A stretch of 64,000 nucleotides of DNA from Auanema rhodensis (lineage: Eukaryota > Nematoda > Chromadorea > Rhabditida > Rhabditidae), in assembly GCA_964057225.1 (NCBI GenBank), contig OZ059894.1:20304476-20368475 (forward strand). The letters are read 5' to 3'. Every line of letters begins with the position of its first letter. Within the stretch, counting starts at the first letter, position 1. The notes under the pieces were generated by a model. That model was not told where the DNA came from, searched no databases, and saw nothing but the letters and a program-made list of their open reading frames with translations. Made by a program: the position numbers and the translations under genes. Below are positions 41,069-54,757 of the stretch, one piece after another.

Positions 41069-41770
41069 AAAATTAATTCTTCAGGGTGAAAATCGAGGAT
41101 ATAAGTGTGAACTTATATCAGTTGCTATCTCGGTGCATTTTTAAGCTAGCGCAAATCTGATAACACAGATCGACGCAGCTTAAAAATTCGCATCGAATGC
41201 ACTATACTACATTGAGAAACGCTTAATACAAAAATTAGTTATAATCGTTTGAAAAATGATGCATTAGTGTATGTTGAGTTTCCATGTACACTCAACATTG
41301 CTTCCAAAAACATTTTGACAAAAATTTTTTCGAAAAATTTCAGAATAATTTAGCGAAAAGTAGCTGTTTTTAGATTCCTTTTTTCAAGGCAAAGACGATG
41401 GACAATGTTATTCAACGAAAAAATTAATTCTTCAGGGTGAAAATCGAGGATATAAGTGTGAACTTATATCAGTTGCTATCTCGGTGCATTTTTAAGCTAG
41501 CGCGAATCTGATAACACAGATCGACGCAGCTTAAAAATCCGCATCGAATGCACTATACTATATTGAGAAACGCTTAATACAAAAATTAGTTATGATCGTT
41601 TGGAAAATGATGCATTAGTGTATGTTGAGTTTCCATGTACACTCAACATTGCTTCCAAAAACATTTTGACAAAAATTTTTTCGAAAAATTTCAAAATAAA
41701 TTAGCAAAAAGTAGATGTTTTTAGATTCCTTTTTTCAAGGCAAAGACGATGGACAATGTTATTCAACGAA
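40367..41770 (+). repeat. Two H plus I-chimera dimers (2 x 702 bp)
   Basis: Copies 116-117 and 118-119 are H followed by an I-derived chimera. Copy 117 is I/E. Copy 119 (41420) is I/F: A57C and A85G on the left, then C142T, A184G and T281A on the right, but without G292A. Two different partners joined to the same left end indicate independent exchanges, or one exchange followed by conversion. Confidence 0.8.
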
Positions 41771-43525
41771 AAAATTAATTCTTCAGGGTGAAAATCGAGG
41801 ATATAAGTGTGAACTTATATCAGTTGATATCTCGGTGCATTTTTAAGCTAGCGCAAATCTGATAACACAGATCGACGCAGCTTAAAAATCCGCATCGAAT
41901 GCACTATACTACATTGAGAAACGCTTAATACAAAAATTAGTTATGATCGTTTAAAAAATGATGCATTAGTGTATGTTGAGTTTCCATGTACACTCAACAT
42001 TGCTTCCAGAAACATTTTGACAAAAATTTTTTCGAAAAATTTCAAAATAAATTAGCAAAAAGTAGATGTTTTTAGATTCCTTTTTCCAAGGCAAAGACGA
42101 TGGACAATGTTATTCAACGAAAAAATTAATTCTTCAGGGTGAAAATCGAGGATATAAGTGTGAACTTATATCAGTTGATATCTCGATGCATTTTTAAGCT
42201 AGCGCAAATCTGATAACACAGATCGACGCAGCTTAAAAATCCGCATCGAATGCACTATACTATATTGAGAAACGCTTAATACAAAAATTAGTTATGATCG
42301 TTTGGAAAATGATGCATTAGTGTATGTTGAGTTTCCATGTACACTCAACATTGCTTCCAAAAACATTTTGACAAAAATTTTTTCGAAAAATTTCAAAATA
42401 AATTAGCAAAAAATAGATGTTTTTAGATTCCTTTTTTCAAGGCAAAGACGATGGACAATGTTATTCAACGAAAAAATTAATTCTTCAGGGTGAAAATCGA
42501 GGATATAAGTGTGAACTTATATCAGTTGATATCTCGGTGCATTTTTAAGCTAGCGCAAATCTGATAACACAGATCGACGCAGCTTAAAAATCCGCATCGA
42601 ATGCACTATACTACATTGAGAAACGCTTAATACAAAAATAAGTTATGATCGTTTGAAAAATGATGCATTAGTGTATGTTGAGTTTCCATGTACACTCAAC
42701 ATTGCTTCCAAAAACATTTTGACAAAAATTTTTTCGAAAAATTTCAAAATAAATTAGCAAAAAGTAGATGTTTTTAGATTCCTTTTTCCAAGGCAAAGAC
42801 GATGGACAATGTTATTCAACGAAAAAATTAATTCTTCAGGGTGAAAATCGAGGATATAAGTGTGAACTTATATCAGTTGCTATCTCGGTGCATTTTTAAG
42901 CTAGCGCAAATCTGATAACACAGATCGACGCAGCTTAAAAATTCGCATCGAATGCACTATACTACATTGAGAAACGCTTAATACAAAAATTAGTTATAAT
43001 CGTTTGAAAAATGATGCATTAGTGTATGTTGAGTTTCCATGTACACTCAACATTGCTTCCAAAAACATTTTGACAAAAATTTTTTCGAAAAATTTCAGAA
43101 TAATTTAGCGAAAAGTAGCTGTTTTTAGATTCCTTTTTTCAAGGCAAAGACGATGGACAATGTTATTCAACGAAAAAATTAATTCTTCAGGGTGAAAATC
43201 GAGGATATAAGTGTGAACTTATATCAGTTGCTATCTCGGTGCATTTTTAAGCTAGCGCGAATCTGATAACACAGATCGACGCAGCTTAAAAATCCGCATC
43301 GAATGCACTATACCACATTGAGAAACGCTTAATACAAAAATTAGTTATGATCGTTTGAAAAATGATGCATTAGTGTATGTTGAGTTTCCATGTACACTCA
43401 ACATTGCTTCCAAAAACATTTTGACAAAAATTTTTTCGAAAAATTTCAAAATAAATTAGCAAAAAGTAGATGTTTTTAGATTCCTTTTTTCAAGGCAAAG
43501 ACGATGGACAATGTTATTCAACGAA
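41771..43525 (+). repeat. R-F-E-H-I pentamer, second occurrence (copies 120-124)
   Basis: It repeats the order of 37910-39664. Private differences are CTTCCAGAAAC near 42009 in the R copy, C142 in E, and loss of T316C in the final I copy. It is followed by another R copy at 43526 without T316C and without T281A. Confidence 0.85.
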
Positions 43526-43876
43526 AAAATTAATTCTTCAGGGTGAAAATCGAGGATATAAGTGTGAACTTATATCAGTTGATATCTCGGTGCATTTTTA
43601 AGCTAGCGCAAATCTGATAACACAGATCGACGCAGCTTAAAAATCCGCATCGAATGCACTATACTACATTGAGAAACGCTTAATACAAAAATTAGTTATG
43701 ATCGTTTAAAAAATGATGCATTAGTGTATGTTGAGTTTCCATGTACACTCAACATTGCTTCCAAAAACATTTTGACAAAAATTTTTTCGAAAAATTTCAA
43801 AATAATTTAGCAAAAAGTAGATGTTTTTAGATTCCTTTTTTCAAGGCAAAGACGATGGACAATGTTATTCAACGAA

Positions 43877-45982
43877 AAAATTGATTCTTCAGGGTGAAAA
43901 TCGAGGATATAAGTGTGAACTTATATCAGTTGATATCTCGATGCATTTTTAAGCTAGCGCAAATCTGATAACACAGATCGACGCAGCTTAAAAATCCGCA
44001 TCGAATGCACTATACTACATTGAGAAACGCTTGATACAAAAATTAGTTATGATCGTTTGGAAAATGATGCATTAGTGTATGTTGAGTTTCCATGTACACT
44101 CAACATTGCTTCCAAAAACATTTTGACAAAAATTTTTTCGAAAAATTTCAAAATAAATTAGCGAAAAATAGATGTTTTTAGATTCCTTTTTTCAAGGCAA
44201 AGATGATGGACAATGTTATTCAACGAAAAAATTAATTCTTCAGGGTGAAAATCGAGGATATAAGTGTGAACTTATATCAGTTGATATCTCGGTGCATTTT
44301 TAAGCTAGCGCAAATCTGATAACACAGATCGACGCAGCTTAAAAATCCGCATCGAATGCACTATACTACATTGAGAAACGCTTAATACAAAAATTAGTTA
44401 TGATCGTTTGGAAAATGATGCATTAGTGTATGTTGAGTTTCCATGTACACTCAACATTGCTTCCAAAAACATTTTGACAAAAATTTTTTCGAAAAATTTC
44501 AAAATAAATTAGCAAAAAATAGATGTTTTTAGATTCCTTTTTTCAAGGCAAAGACGATGGACAATGTTATTCAACAAAAAAATTAATTCTTCAGGGTGAA
44601 AATCGAGGATATAAGTGTGAACTTATATCAGTTGATATCTCGGTGCATTTTTAAGCTAGCGCAAATCTGATAACACAGATCGACGCAGCTTAAAAATTCG
44701 CATCGAATGCACTATACTACATTGAGAAACGCTTAATACAAAAATAAGTTATGATCGTTTGAAAAATGATGCATTAGTGTATGTTGAGTTTCCATGTACA
44801 CTCAACATTGCTTCCAAAAACATTTTGACAAAAATTTTTTCGAAAAATTTCAAAATAATTTAGCAAAAAGTAGATGTTTTTAGATTCCTTTTTTCAAGGC
44901 AAAGACGATGGACAATGTTATTCAACGAAAAAATTAATTCTTCAGAGTGAAAATCGAGGATATAAGTGTGAACTTATATCAGTTGATATCTCGATGCATT
45001 TTTAAGCTAGCGCAAATCTGATAACACAGATCGACGCAGCTTAAAAATCCGCATCGAATGCACTATACTACATTGAGAAACGCTTGATACAAAAATTAGT
45101 TATGATCGTTTGGAAAATGATGCATTAGTGTATGTTGAGTTTCCATGTACACTCAACATTGCTTCCAAAAACATTTTGACAAAAATTTTTTCGAAAAATT
45201 TCAAAATAAATTAGCGAAAAATAGATGTTTTTAGATTCCTTTTTTCAAGGCAAAGATGATGGACAATGTTATTCAACGAAAAAATTAATTCTTCAGGGTG
45301 AAAATCGAGGATATAAGTGTGAACTTATATCAGTTGATATCTCGGTGCATTTTTAAGCTAGCGCAAATCTGATAACACAGATCGACGCAGCTTAAAAATC
45401 CGCATCGAATGCACTATACTACATTGAGAAACGCTTAATACAAAAATTAGTTATGATCGTTTGGAAAATGATGCATTAGTGTATGTTGAGTTTCCATGTA
45501 CACTCAACATTGCTTCCAAAAACATTTTGACAAAAATTTTTTCGAAAAATTTCAAAATAAATTAGCAAAAAATAGATGTTTTTAGATTCCTTTTTTCAAG
45601 GCAAAGACGATGGACAATGTTATTCAACAAAAAAATTAATTCTTCAGGGTGAAAATCGAGGATATAAGTGTGAACTTATATCAGTTGATATCTCGGTGCA
45701 TTTTTAAGCTAGCGCAAATCTGATAACACAGATCGACGCAGCTTAAAAATTCGCATCGAATGCACTATACTACATTGAGAAACGCTTAATACAAAAATAA
45801 GTTATGATCGTTTGAAAAATGATGCATTAGTGTATGTTGAGTTTCCATGTACACTCAACATTGCTTCCAAAAACATTTTGACAAAAATTTTTTCGAAAAA
45901 TTTCAAAATAAATTAGCAAAAAGTAGATGTTTTTAGATTCCTTTTTCCAAGGCAAAGACGATGGACAATGTTATTCAACGAA
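43877..45982 (+). repeat. Tandem trimers (2 x 1053 bp)
   Basis: Copies 126-128 and 129-131 share the same three-member series. The first has G65A, A157G, A184G, A287G, G292A and C328T. The second has A184G, G292A and G349A. The third has C120T with T168A. The first members differ at position 7 (G in copy 126, A in 129) and at 17 (A in 129). The third members differ at 281 and 316, so the second trimer's right end is more domain-2-like. Confidence 0.85.
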
Positions 45983-48088
45983 AAAATTAATTCTTCAGAG
46001 TGAAAATCGAGGATATAAGTGTGAACTTATATCAGTTGATATCTCGATGCATTTTTAAGCTAGCGCAAATCTGATAACACAGATCGACGCAGCTTAAAAA
46101 TCCGCATCGAATGCACTATACTACATTGAGAAACGCTTAATACAAAAATTAGTTATGATCGTTTGGAAAATGATGCATTAGTGTATGTTGAGTTTCCATG
46201 TACACTCAACATTGCTTCCAAAAACATTTTGACAAAAATTTTTTCGAAAAATTTCGAAATAAATTAGCGAAAAATAGATGTTTTTAGATTCCTTTTTTCA
46301 AGGCAAAGATGATGGACAATGTTATTCAACGAAAAAATTAATTCTTCAGGGTGAAAATCGAGGATATAAGTGTGAACTTATATCAGTTGATATCTCGGTG
46401 CATTTTTAAGCTAGCGCAAATCTGATAACACAGATCGACGCAGCTTAAAAATTCGCATCGAATGCACTATACTACATTGAGAAACGCTTAATACAAAAAT
46501 AAGTTATGATCGTTTGAAAAATGATGCATTAGTGTATGTTGAGTTTCCATGTACACTCAACATTGCTTCCAAAAACATTTTGACAAAAATTTTTTCGAAA
46601 AATTTCAAAATAAATTAGCAAAAAGTAGATGTTTTTAGATTCCTTTTTCCAAGGCAAAGACGATGGACAATGTTATTCAACGAAAAAATTAATTCTTCAG
46701 AGTGAAAATCGAGGATATAAGTGTGAACTTATATCAGTTGATATCTCGATGCATTTTTAAGCTAGCGCAAATCTGATAACACAGATCGACGCAGCTTAAA
46801 AATCCGCATCGAATGCACTATACTACATTGAGAAACGCTTAATACAAAAATTAGTTATGATCGTTTGGAAAATGATGCATTAGTGTATGTTGAGTTTCCA
46901 TGTACACTCAACATTGCTTCCAAAAACATTTTGACAAAAATTTTTTCGAAAAATTTCGAAATAAATTAGCGAAAAATAGATGTTTTTAGATTCCTTTTTT
47001 CAAGGCAAAGATGATGGACAATGTTATTCAACGAAAAAATTAATTCTTCAGGGTGAAAATCGAGGATATAAGTGTGAACTTATATCAGTTGATATCTCGG
47101 TGCATTTTTAAGCTAGCGCAAATCTGATAACACAGATCGACGCAGCTTAAAAATCCGCATCGAATGCACTATACTACATTGAGAAACGCTTAATACAAAA
47201 ATTAGTTATGATCGTTTGAAAAATGATGCATTAGTGTATGTTGAGTTTCCATGTACACTCAACATTGCTTCCAAAAACATTTTGACAAAAATTTTTTCGA
47301 AAAATTTCAAAATAAATTAGCAAAAAGTAGATGTTTTTAGATTCCTTTTTCCAAGGCAAAGACGATGGACAATGTTATTCAACGAAAAAATTAATTCTTC
47401 AGAGTGAAAATCGAGGATATAAGTGTGAACTTATATCAGTTGATATCTCGATGCATTTTTAAGCTAGCGCAAATCTGATAACACAGATCGACGCAGCTTA
47501 AAAATCCGCATCGAATGCACTATACTACATTGAGAAACGCTTAATACAAAAATTAGTTATGATCGTTTGGAAAATGATGCATTAGTGTATGTTGAGTTTC
47601 CATGTACACTCAACATTGCTTCCAAAAACATTTTGACAAAAATTTTTTCGAAAAATTTCGAAATAAATTAGCGAAAAATAGATGTTTTTAGATTCCTTTT
47701 TTCAAGGCAAAGATGATGGACAATGTTATTCAACGAAAAAATTAATTCTTCAGGGTGAAAATCGAGGATATAAGTGTGAACTTATATCAGTTGATATCTC
47801 GGTGCATTTTTAAGCTAGCGCAAATCTGATAACACAGATCGACGCAGCTTAAAAATCCGCATCGAATGCACTATACTACATTGAGAAACGCTTAATACAA
47901 AAATAAGTTATGATCGTTTGAAAAATGATGCATTAGTGTATGTTGAGTTTCCATGTACACTCAACATTGCTTCCAAAAACATTTTGACAAAAATTTTTTC
48001 GAAAAATTTCAAAATAAATTAGCAAAAAGTAGATGTTTTTAGATTCCTTTTTCCAAGGCAAAGACGATGGACAATGTTATTCAACGAA
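45983..48088 (+). repeat. Three F'-E type dimers (3 x 702 bp)
   Basis: Copies 132-133, 134-135 and 136-137 are each F' (with G17A, A274G, A287G, G292A and C328T) followed by an E-type copy with T316C. The E member has C120T only in the first dimer and lacks T168A in the second. This is the cleanest run of the alternating dimer in the window. Confidence 0.85.
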
Positions 48089-50194
48089 AAAATTAATTCT
48101 TCAGGGTGAAAATCGAGGATATAAGTGTGAACTTATATCAGTTGATATCTCGATGCATTTTTAAGCTAGCGCAAATCTGATAACACAGATCGACGCAGCT
48201 TAAAAATCCGCATCGAATGCACTATACTACATTGAGAAACGCTTAATACAAAAATTAGTTATGATCGTTTGGAAAATGATGCATTAGTGTATGTTGAGTT
48301 TCCATGTACACTCAACATTGCTTCCAAAAACATTTTGACAAAAATTTTTTCGAAAAATTTCAAAATAAATTAGCAAAAAATAGATGTTTTTAGATTCCTT
48401 TTTTCAAGGCAAAGACGATGGACAATGTTATTCAACGAAAAAATTAATTCTTCAGGGTGAAAATCGAGGATATAAGTGTGAACTTATATCAGTTGATATC
48501 TCGGTGCATTTTTAAGCTAGCGCAAATCTGATAACACAGATCGACGCAGCTTAAAAATCCGCATCGAATGCACTATACTACATTGAGAAACGCTTAATAC
48601 AAAAATTAGTTATGATCGTTTGGAAAATGATGCATTAGTGTATGTTGAGTTTCCATGTACACTCAACATTGCTTCCAAAAACATTTTGACAAAAATTTTT
48701 TCGAAAAATTTCGAAATAAATTAGCGAAAAATAGATGTTTTTAGATTCCTTTTTTCAAGGCAAAGATGATGGACAATGTTATTCAACGAAAAAATTAATT
48801 CTTCAGGGTGAAAATCGAGGATATAAGTGTGAACTTATATCAGTTGATATCTCGGTGCATTTTTAAGCTAGCGCAAATCTGATAACACAGATCGACGCAG
48901 CTTAAAAATCCGCATCGAATGCACTATACTACATTGAGAAACGCTTAATACAAAAATAAGTTATGATCGTTTGAAAAATGATGCATTAGTGTATGTTGAG
49001 TTTCCATGTACACTCAACATTGCTTCCAAAAACATTTTGACAAAAATTTTTTCGAAAAATTTCAAAATAAATTAGCAAAAAGTAGATGTTTTTAGATTCC
49101 TTTTTCCAAGGCAAAGACGATGGACAATGTTATTCAACGAAAAAATTAATTCTTCAGGGTGAAAATCGAGGATATAAGTGTGAACTTATATCAGTTGATA
49201 TCTCGATGCATTTTTAAGCTAGCGCAAATCTGATAACACAGATCGACGCAGCTTAAAAATCCGCATCGAATGCACTATACTACATTGAGAAACGCTTAAT
49301 ACAAAAATTAGTTATGATCGTTTGGAAAATGATGCATTAGTGTATGTTGAGTTTCCATGTACACTCAACATTGCTTCCAAAAACATTTTGACAAAAATTT
49401 TTTCGAAAAATTTCAAAATAAATTAGCAAAAAATAGATGTTTTTAGATTCCTTTTTCCAAGGCAAAGACGATGGACAATGTTATTCAACGAAAAAATTAA
49501 TTCTTCAGGGTGAAAATCGAGGATATAAGTGTGAACTTATATCAGTTGATATCTCGATGCATTTTTAAGCTAGCGCAAATCTGATAACACAGATCGACGC
49601 AGCTTAAAAATCCGCATCGAATGCACTATACTACATTGAGAAACGCTTAATACAAAAATTAGTTATGATCGTTTGGAAAATGATGCATTAGTGTATGTTG
49701 AGTTTCCATGTACACTCAACATTGCTTCCAAAAACATTTTGACAAAAATTTTTTCGAAAAATTTCAAAATAAATTAGCAAAAAATAGATGTTTTTAGATT
49801 CCTTTTTTCAAGGCAAAGACGATGGACAATGTTATTCAACGAAAAAATTAATTCTTCAGGGTGAAAATCGAGGATATAAGTGTGAACTTATATCAGTTGA
49901 TATCTCGGTGCATTTTTAAGCTAGCGCAAATCTGATAACACAGATCGACGCAGCTTAAAAATCCGCATCGAATGCACTATACTACATTGAGAAACGCTTA
50001 ATACAAAAATTAGTTATGATCGTTTGGAAAATGATGCATTAGTGTATGTTGAGTTTCCATGTACACTCAACATTGCTTCCAAAAACATTTTGACAAAAAT
50101 TTTTTCGAAAAATTTCAAAATAAATTAGCAAAAAATAGATGTTTTTAGATTCCTTTTTTCAAGGCAAAGACGATGGACAATGTTATTCAACGAA

Positions 50195-52300
50195 AAAATT
50201 AATTCTTCAGGGTGAAAATCGAGGATATAAGTGTGAACTTATATCAGTTGATATCTCGGTGCATTTTCAAGCTAGCGCAAATCTGATAACACAGATCGAC
50301 GCAGCTTAAAAATCCGCATCGAATGCACTATACTACATTGAGAAACGCTTAATACAAAAATTAGTTATGATCGTTTGGAAAATGATGCATTAGTGTATGT
50401 TGAGTTTCCATGTACACTCAACATTGCTTCCAAAAACATTTTGACAAAAATTTTTTCGAAAAATTTCAAAATAAATTAGCAAAAAGTAGATGTTTTTAGA
50501 TTCCTTTTTCCAAGGCGAAGACGATGGACAATGTTATTCAACGAAAAAATTAATTCTTCAGGGTGAAAATCGAGGATATAAGTGTGAACTTATATCAGTT
50601 GATATCTCGGTGCATTTTTAAGCTAGCGCAAATCTGATAACACAGATCGACGCAGCTTAAAAATCCGCATCGAATGCACTATACTACATTGAGAAACGCT
50701 TAATACAAAAATTAGTTATGATCGTTTGAAAAATGATGAATTAGTGTATGTTGAGTTTCCATGTACACTCAACATTGCTTCCAAAAACATTTTGACAAAA
50801 ATTTTTTCAAAAAATTTCAAAATAAATTAGCAAAAAGTAGATGTTTTTAGATTCCTTTTTTCAAGGCAAAGACGATGGACAAAGTTATTCAACGAAAAAA
50901 TTAATTCTTCAGGGTGAAATTCGAGGATATAAGTGTGAACTTATATCAGTTGATATCTCGGTGCATTTTTAAGCTAGCGCAAATCTGATAACACAGATCG
51001 ACGCAGCTTAAAAATCCGCATCGAATGCACTATACTACATTGAGAAACGCTTAATACAAAAATTAGTTATGATCGTTTGAAAAATGATGCATTAGTGTAT
51101 GTTGAGTTTCCATGTACACTCAACATTGCTTCCAAAAACATTTAGACAAAAATTTTTTCGAAAAATTTCAAAATAATTTAGCAAAAAGTAGATGTTTTTA
51201 GATTCTTTTTTTCAAGGCAAAGACGATGGACAATGTTATTCAACGAAAAAATTGATTCTTCAGGGTGAAAATCGAGGATATAAGTGTGAACTTATATCAG
51301 TTGATATCTCGATGCATTTTTAAGCTAGCGCAAATCTGATAACACAGATCGACGCAGCTTAAAAATCCGCATCGAATGCACTATACTACATTGAGAAACG
51401 CTTAATACAAAAATTAGTTATGATCGTTTGGAAAATGATGCATTAGTGTATGTTGAGTTTCCATGTACACTCAACATTGCTTCCAAAAACATTTTGACAA
51501 AAATTTTTTCGAAAAATTTCAAAATAAATTAGCAAAAAGTAGATGTTTTTAGATTCCTTTTTCCAAGGCGAAGACGATGGACAATGTTATTCAACGAAAA
51601 AATTAATTCTTCAGGGTGAAAATCGAGGATATAAGTGTGAACTTATATCAGTTGATATCTCGGTGCATTTTTAAGCTAGCGCAAATCTGATAACACAGAT
51701 CGACGCAGCTTAAAAATCCGCATCGAATGCACTATACTACATTGAGAAACGCTTAATACAAAAATTAGTTATGATCGTTTGAAAAATGATGAATTAGTGT
51801 ATGTTGAGTTTCCATGTACACTCAACATTGCTTCCAAAAACATTTTGACAAAAATTTTTTCAAAAAATTTCAAAATAAATTAGCAAAAAGTAGATGTTTT
51901 TAGATTCCTTTTTTCAAGGCAAAGACGATGGACAAAGTTATTCAACGAAAAAATTAATTCTTCAGGGTGAAATTCGAGGATATAAGTGTGAACTTATATC
52001 AGTTGATATCTCGGTGCATTTTTAAGCTAGCGCAAATCTGATAACACAGATCGACGCAGCTTAAAAATCCGCATCGAATGCACTATACTACATTGAGAAA
52101 CGCTTAATACAAAAATTAGTTATGATCGTTTGAAAAATGATGCATTAGTGTATGTTGAGTTTCCATGTACACTCAACATTGCTTCCAAAAACATTTAGAC
52201 AAAAATTTTTTCGAAAAATTTCAAAATAATTTAGCAAAAAGTAGATGTTTTTAGATTCCTTTTTTCAAGGCAAAGACGATGGACAATGTTATTCAACGAA
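50195..52300 (+). repeat. Tandem trimers at the domain 2/3 border (2 x 1053 bp)
   Basis: Copies 144-146 and 147-149 share rare private changes exactly 1053 bp apart: AAGGCGAAG (50517 and 51570), GATGAATTAG, TTTTTTCAAAAAAT, GACAAAGTTATT, GTGAAATTCGAGG and CATTTAGAC. The first members differ: copy 144 has CATTTTCAAGC, a change inside the long hairpin arm at 50268, while copy 147 has A7G and G65A. Copy 146 also has ATTCTTTTTTTC near 51205, where copy 149 has the usual ATTCCTTTTTTC. Confidence 0.9.
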
Positions 52301-53002
52301 AAAATTAATTCTTCAGGGTGAAAATCGAGGATATATGTGTGAACTTATATCAGTTGATATCTCGGTGCATTTTTAAGCTAGCGCAAATCTGATAACACAG
52401 ATCGACGCAGCTTAAAAATCCGCATCGAATGCACTATACTACATTGAGAAACGCTTAATACAAAAATTAGTTATGATCGTTCGAAAAATGATGCATTAGT
52501 TTATGTTGAGTTTCCATGTACACTCAACATTGCTTCCAAAAACATTTTGACAAAAATTTTTTCGAAAAATTTCAAAATAAATTAGCAAAAAGTAGATGTT
52601 TTTAGATTCCTTTTTTCAAGGCAAAGACGATGAACAATGTTATTCAAGGAAAAAATTAATTCTTCAGGGTGAAAATCGAGGATATAAGTGTAAACTTATA
52701 TCAGTTGATATCTCGGTGCATTTTTAAGCTAGCGCAAATCTGATAACACAGATCGACGCAGCTTAAAAATCCGCATTGAATGCACTATACTACATTGAGA
52801 AACGCTTAATACAAAAATTAGTTATGATCGTTTGAAAAATGATGCATTAGTTTATGTTGAGTTTCCATGTACACTCAACATTGCTTCCAAAAACATTTTG
52901 ACAAAAATTTTTTCGAAAAATTTCAAAATAAATTAGCAAAAAGTAGATGTTTTTAGATTCCTTTTCACAAGGCAAAGACGATGGACAATGTTATTCAACG
53001 AA

Positions 53003-54406
53003 AAAATTAATTCTTCAGGGTGAAAATCGAGGATATAAGTGTGAACTTATATCAGTTGATATCTCGGTGCATTTTTAAGCTAGCGCAAATCTGATAACAC
53101 AGATCGACGCAGCTTAAAAATCCGCATCGAATGCACTATACTACATTGAGAAACGCTTGATACAGAAATTAGTTATGATCGTTTGAAAAATGATCCATTA
53201 GTGTATGTTGAGTTTCCATGTACACTCAACATTGCTTCCAAAAACATTTTGACAAAAATTTTTTCGAAAAATTTCAAAATAAATTAGCAAAAAGTAGATG
53301 TTTTTAGATTCCTTTTCACAAGGCAAAGACGATGGACAATGTTATTCAACGAAAAAATTAATTCTTCAGGGTGAAAATCGAGGATATAAGTGTGAACTTA
53401 TATCAGTTGATATCTCGGTGCATTTTTAAGCTAGCGCAAATCTGATAACACAGATCGACGCAGCTTAAAAATCCGCATCTAATGCACTATACTACATTGA
53501 GAAACGCTTGATACAGAAATTAGTTATGATCGTTTGAAAAATGATCCATTAGTGTATGTTGAGTTTCCATGTACACTCAACATTGCTTCCAAAAACATTT
53601 TGACAAAAATTTTTTCGAAAAATTTCAAAATAAATTAGCAAAAAGTAGATGTTTTTAGATTCCTTTTTTCAAGGCAAAGACGATGAACAATGTTATTCAA
53701 GGAAAAAATTAATTCTTCAGGGTGAAAATCGAGGATATAAGTGTAAACTTATATCAGTTGATATCTCGGTGCATTTTTAAGCTAGCGCAAATCTGATAAC
53801 ACAGATCGACGCAGCTTAAAAATCCGCATCGAATGCACTATACTACATTGAGAAACGCTTTATACAAAAATTAGTTATGATCGTTTGAAAAATGATGCAT
53901 TAGTGTATGTTGAGTTTCCATGTACACTCAACATTGCTTCCAAAAACATTTTGACAAAAATTTTTTCGAAAAATTTCAAAATAAATTAGCAAAAAGTAGA
54001 TGTTTTTAGATTCCTTTTTTCAAGGCAAAGACGATGAACAATGTTATTCAAGGAAAAAATTAATTCTTCAGGGTGAAAATCGAGGATATAAGTGTAAACT
54101 TATATCAGTTGATATCTCGGTGCATTTTTAAGCTAGCGCAAATCTGATAACACAGATCGACGCAGCTTAAAAATCCGCATCGAATGCACTATACTACATT
54201 GAGAAACGCTTTATACAAAAATTAGTTATGATCGTTTGAAAAATGATGCATTAGTGTATGTTGAGTTTCCATGTACACTCAACATTGCTTCCAAAAACAT
54301 TTTGACAAAAATTTTTTCGAAAAATTTCAAAATAAATTAGCAAAAAGTAGATGTTTTTAGATTGCTTTTTTCAAGGCAAAGACGATGGACAATGTTATTC
54401 AACGAA
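53003..54406 (+). repeat. J-J-K-K tetramer, first occurrence (copies 152-155)
   Basis: Two J copies (A157G, A163G, G193C; the second with G127T) are followed by two K copies (G41A, A157T). The last K ends with ATTGCTTTTTTC instead of ATTCC. The same tetramer, with small changes, recurs at 56162-57565 and 57566-58969. Confidence 0.88.
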
Positions 54407-54757
54407 AAAAATAATTCTTCAGGGTGAAAATCGGGGATATAAGTGTGAACTTATATCAGTTGATATCTCGGTGCATTTTTAAGCTAGCGCAAATCTGATA
54501 ACACAGATCGACGCAGCTTAAAAATCCGCATTGAATGCACTATACTACATTGAGAAACGCTTAATACAAAAATTAGTTATGATCGTTTGAAAAATGATGC
54601 ATTAGTTTATGTTGAGTTTCCATGTACACTCAACATTGCTTCCAAAAACATTTAGACAAAAATTTTTTCGAAAAATTTCAAAATAATTTAGCAAAAAGTA
54701 GATGTTTTTAGATTCCTTTTTTCAAGGCAAAGACGATGGACAATGTTATTCAACGAA

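Larger units (their letters stand above)
31592..52300 (+). repeat. Domain 2: T168A/T316C subfamily (copies 91-149)
   Basis: T316C (TTTTTCCAAGG) is first seen in copy 91 (31592) and last in copy 147 (51248-51598). The main types are E (T168A, T316C); F (G65A, A184G, T281A, G292A, often C142T); F' (G65A, A184G, usually A274G, A287G, G292A, C328T); H (A57C with C120T, G175A, A275G, A287G, A296C); I (A57C, A85G, T140C); and R (G183A). E and F alternate as a 702-bp dimer over long stretches, for example 32294-33346 and 45983-49141, with H-I pairs inserted at 35102-43525. H looks like domain-1 C with a D-type left end, so domain 2 appears to derive partly from domain-1 types. Confidence 0.85.
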
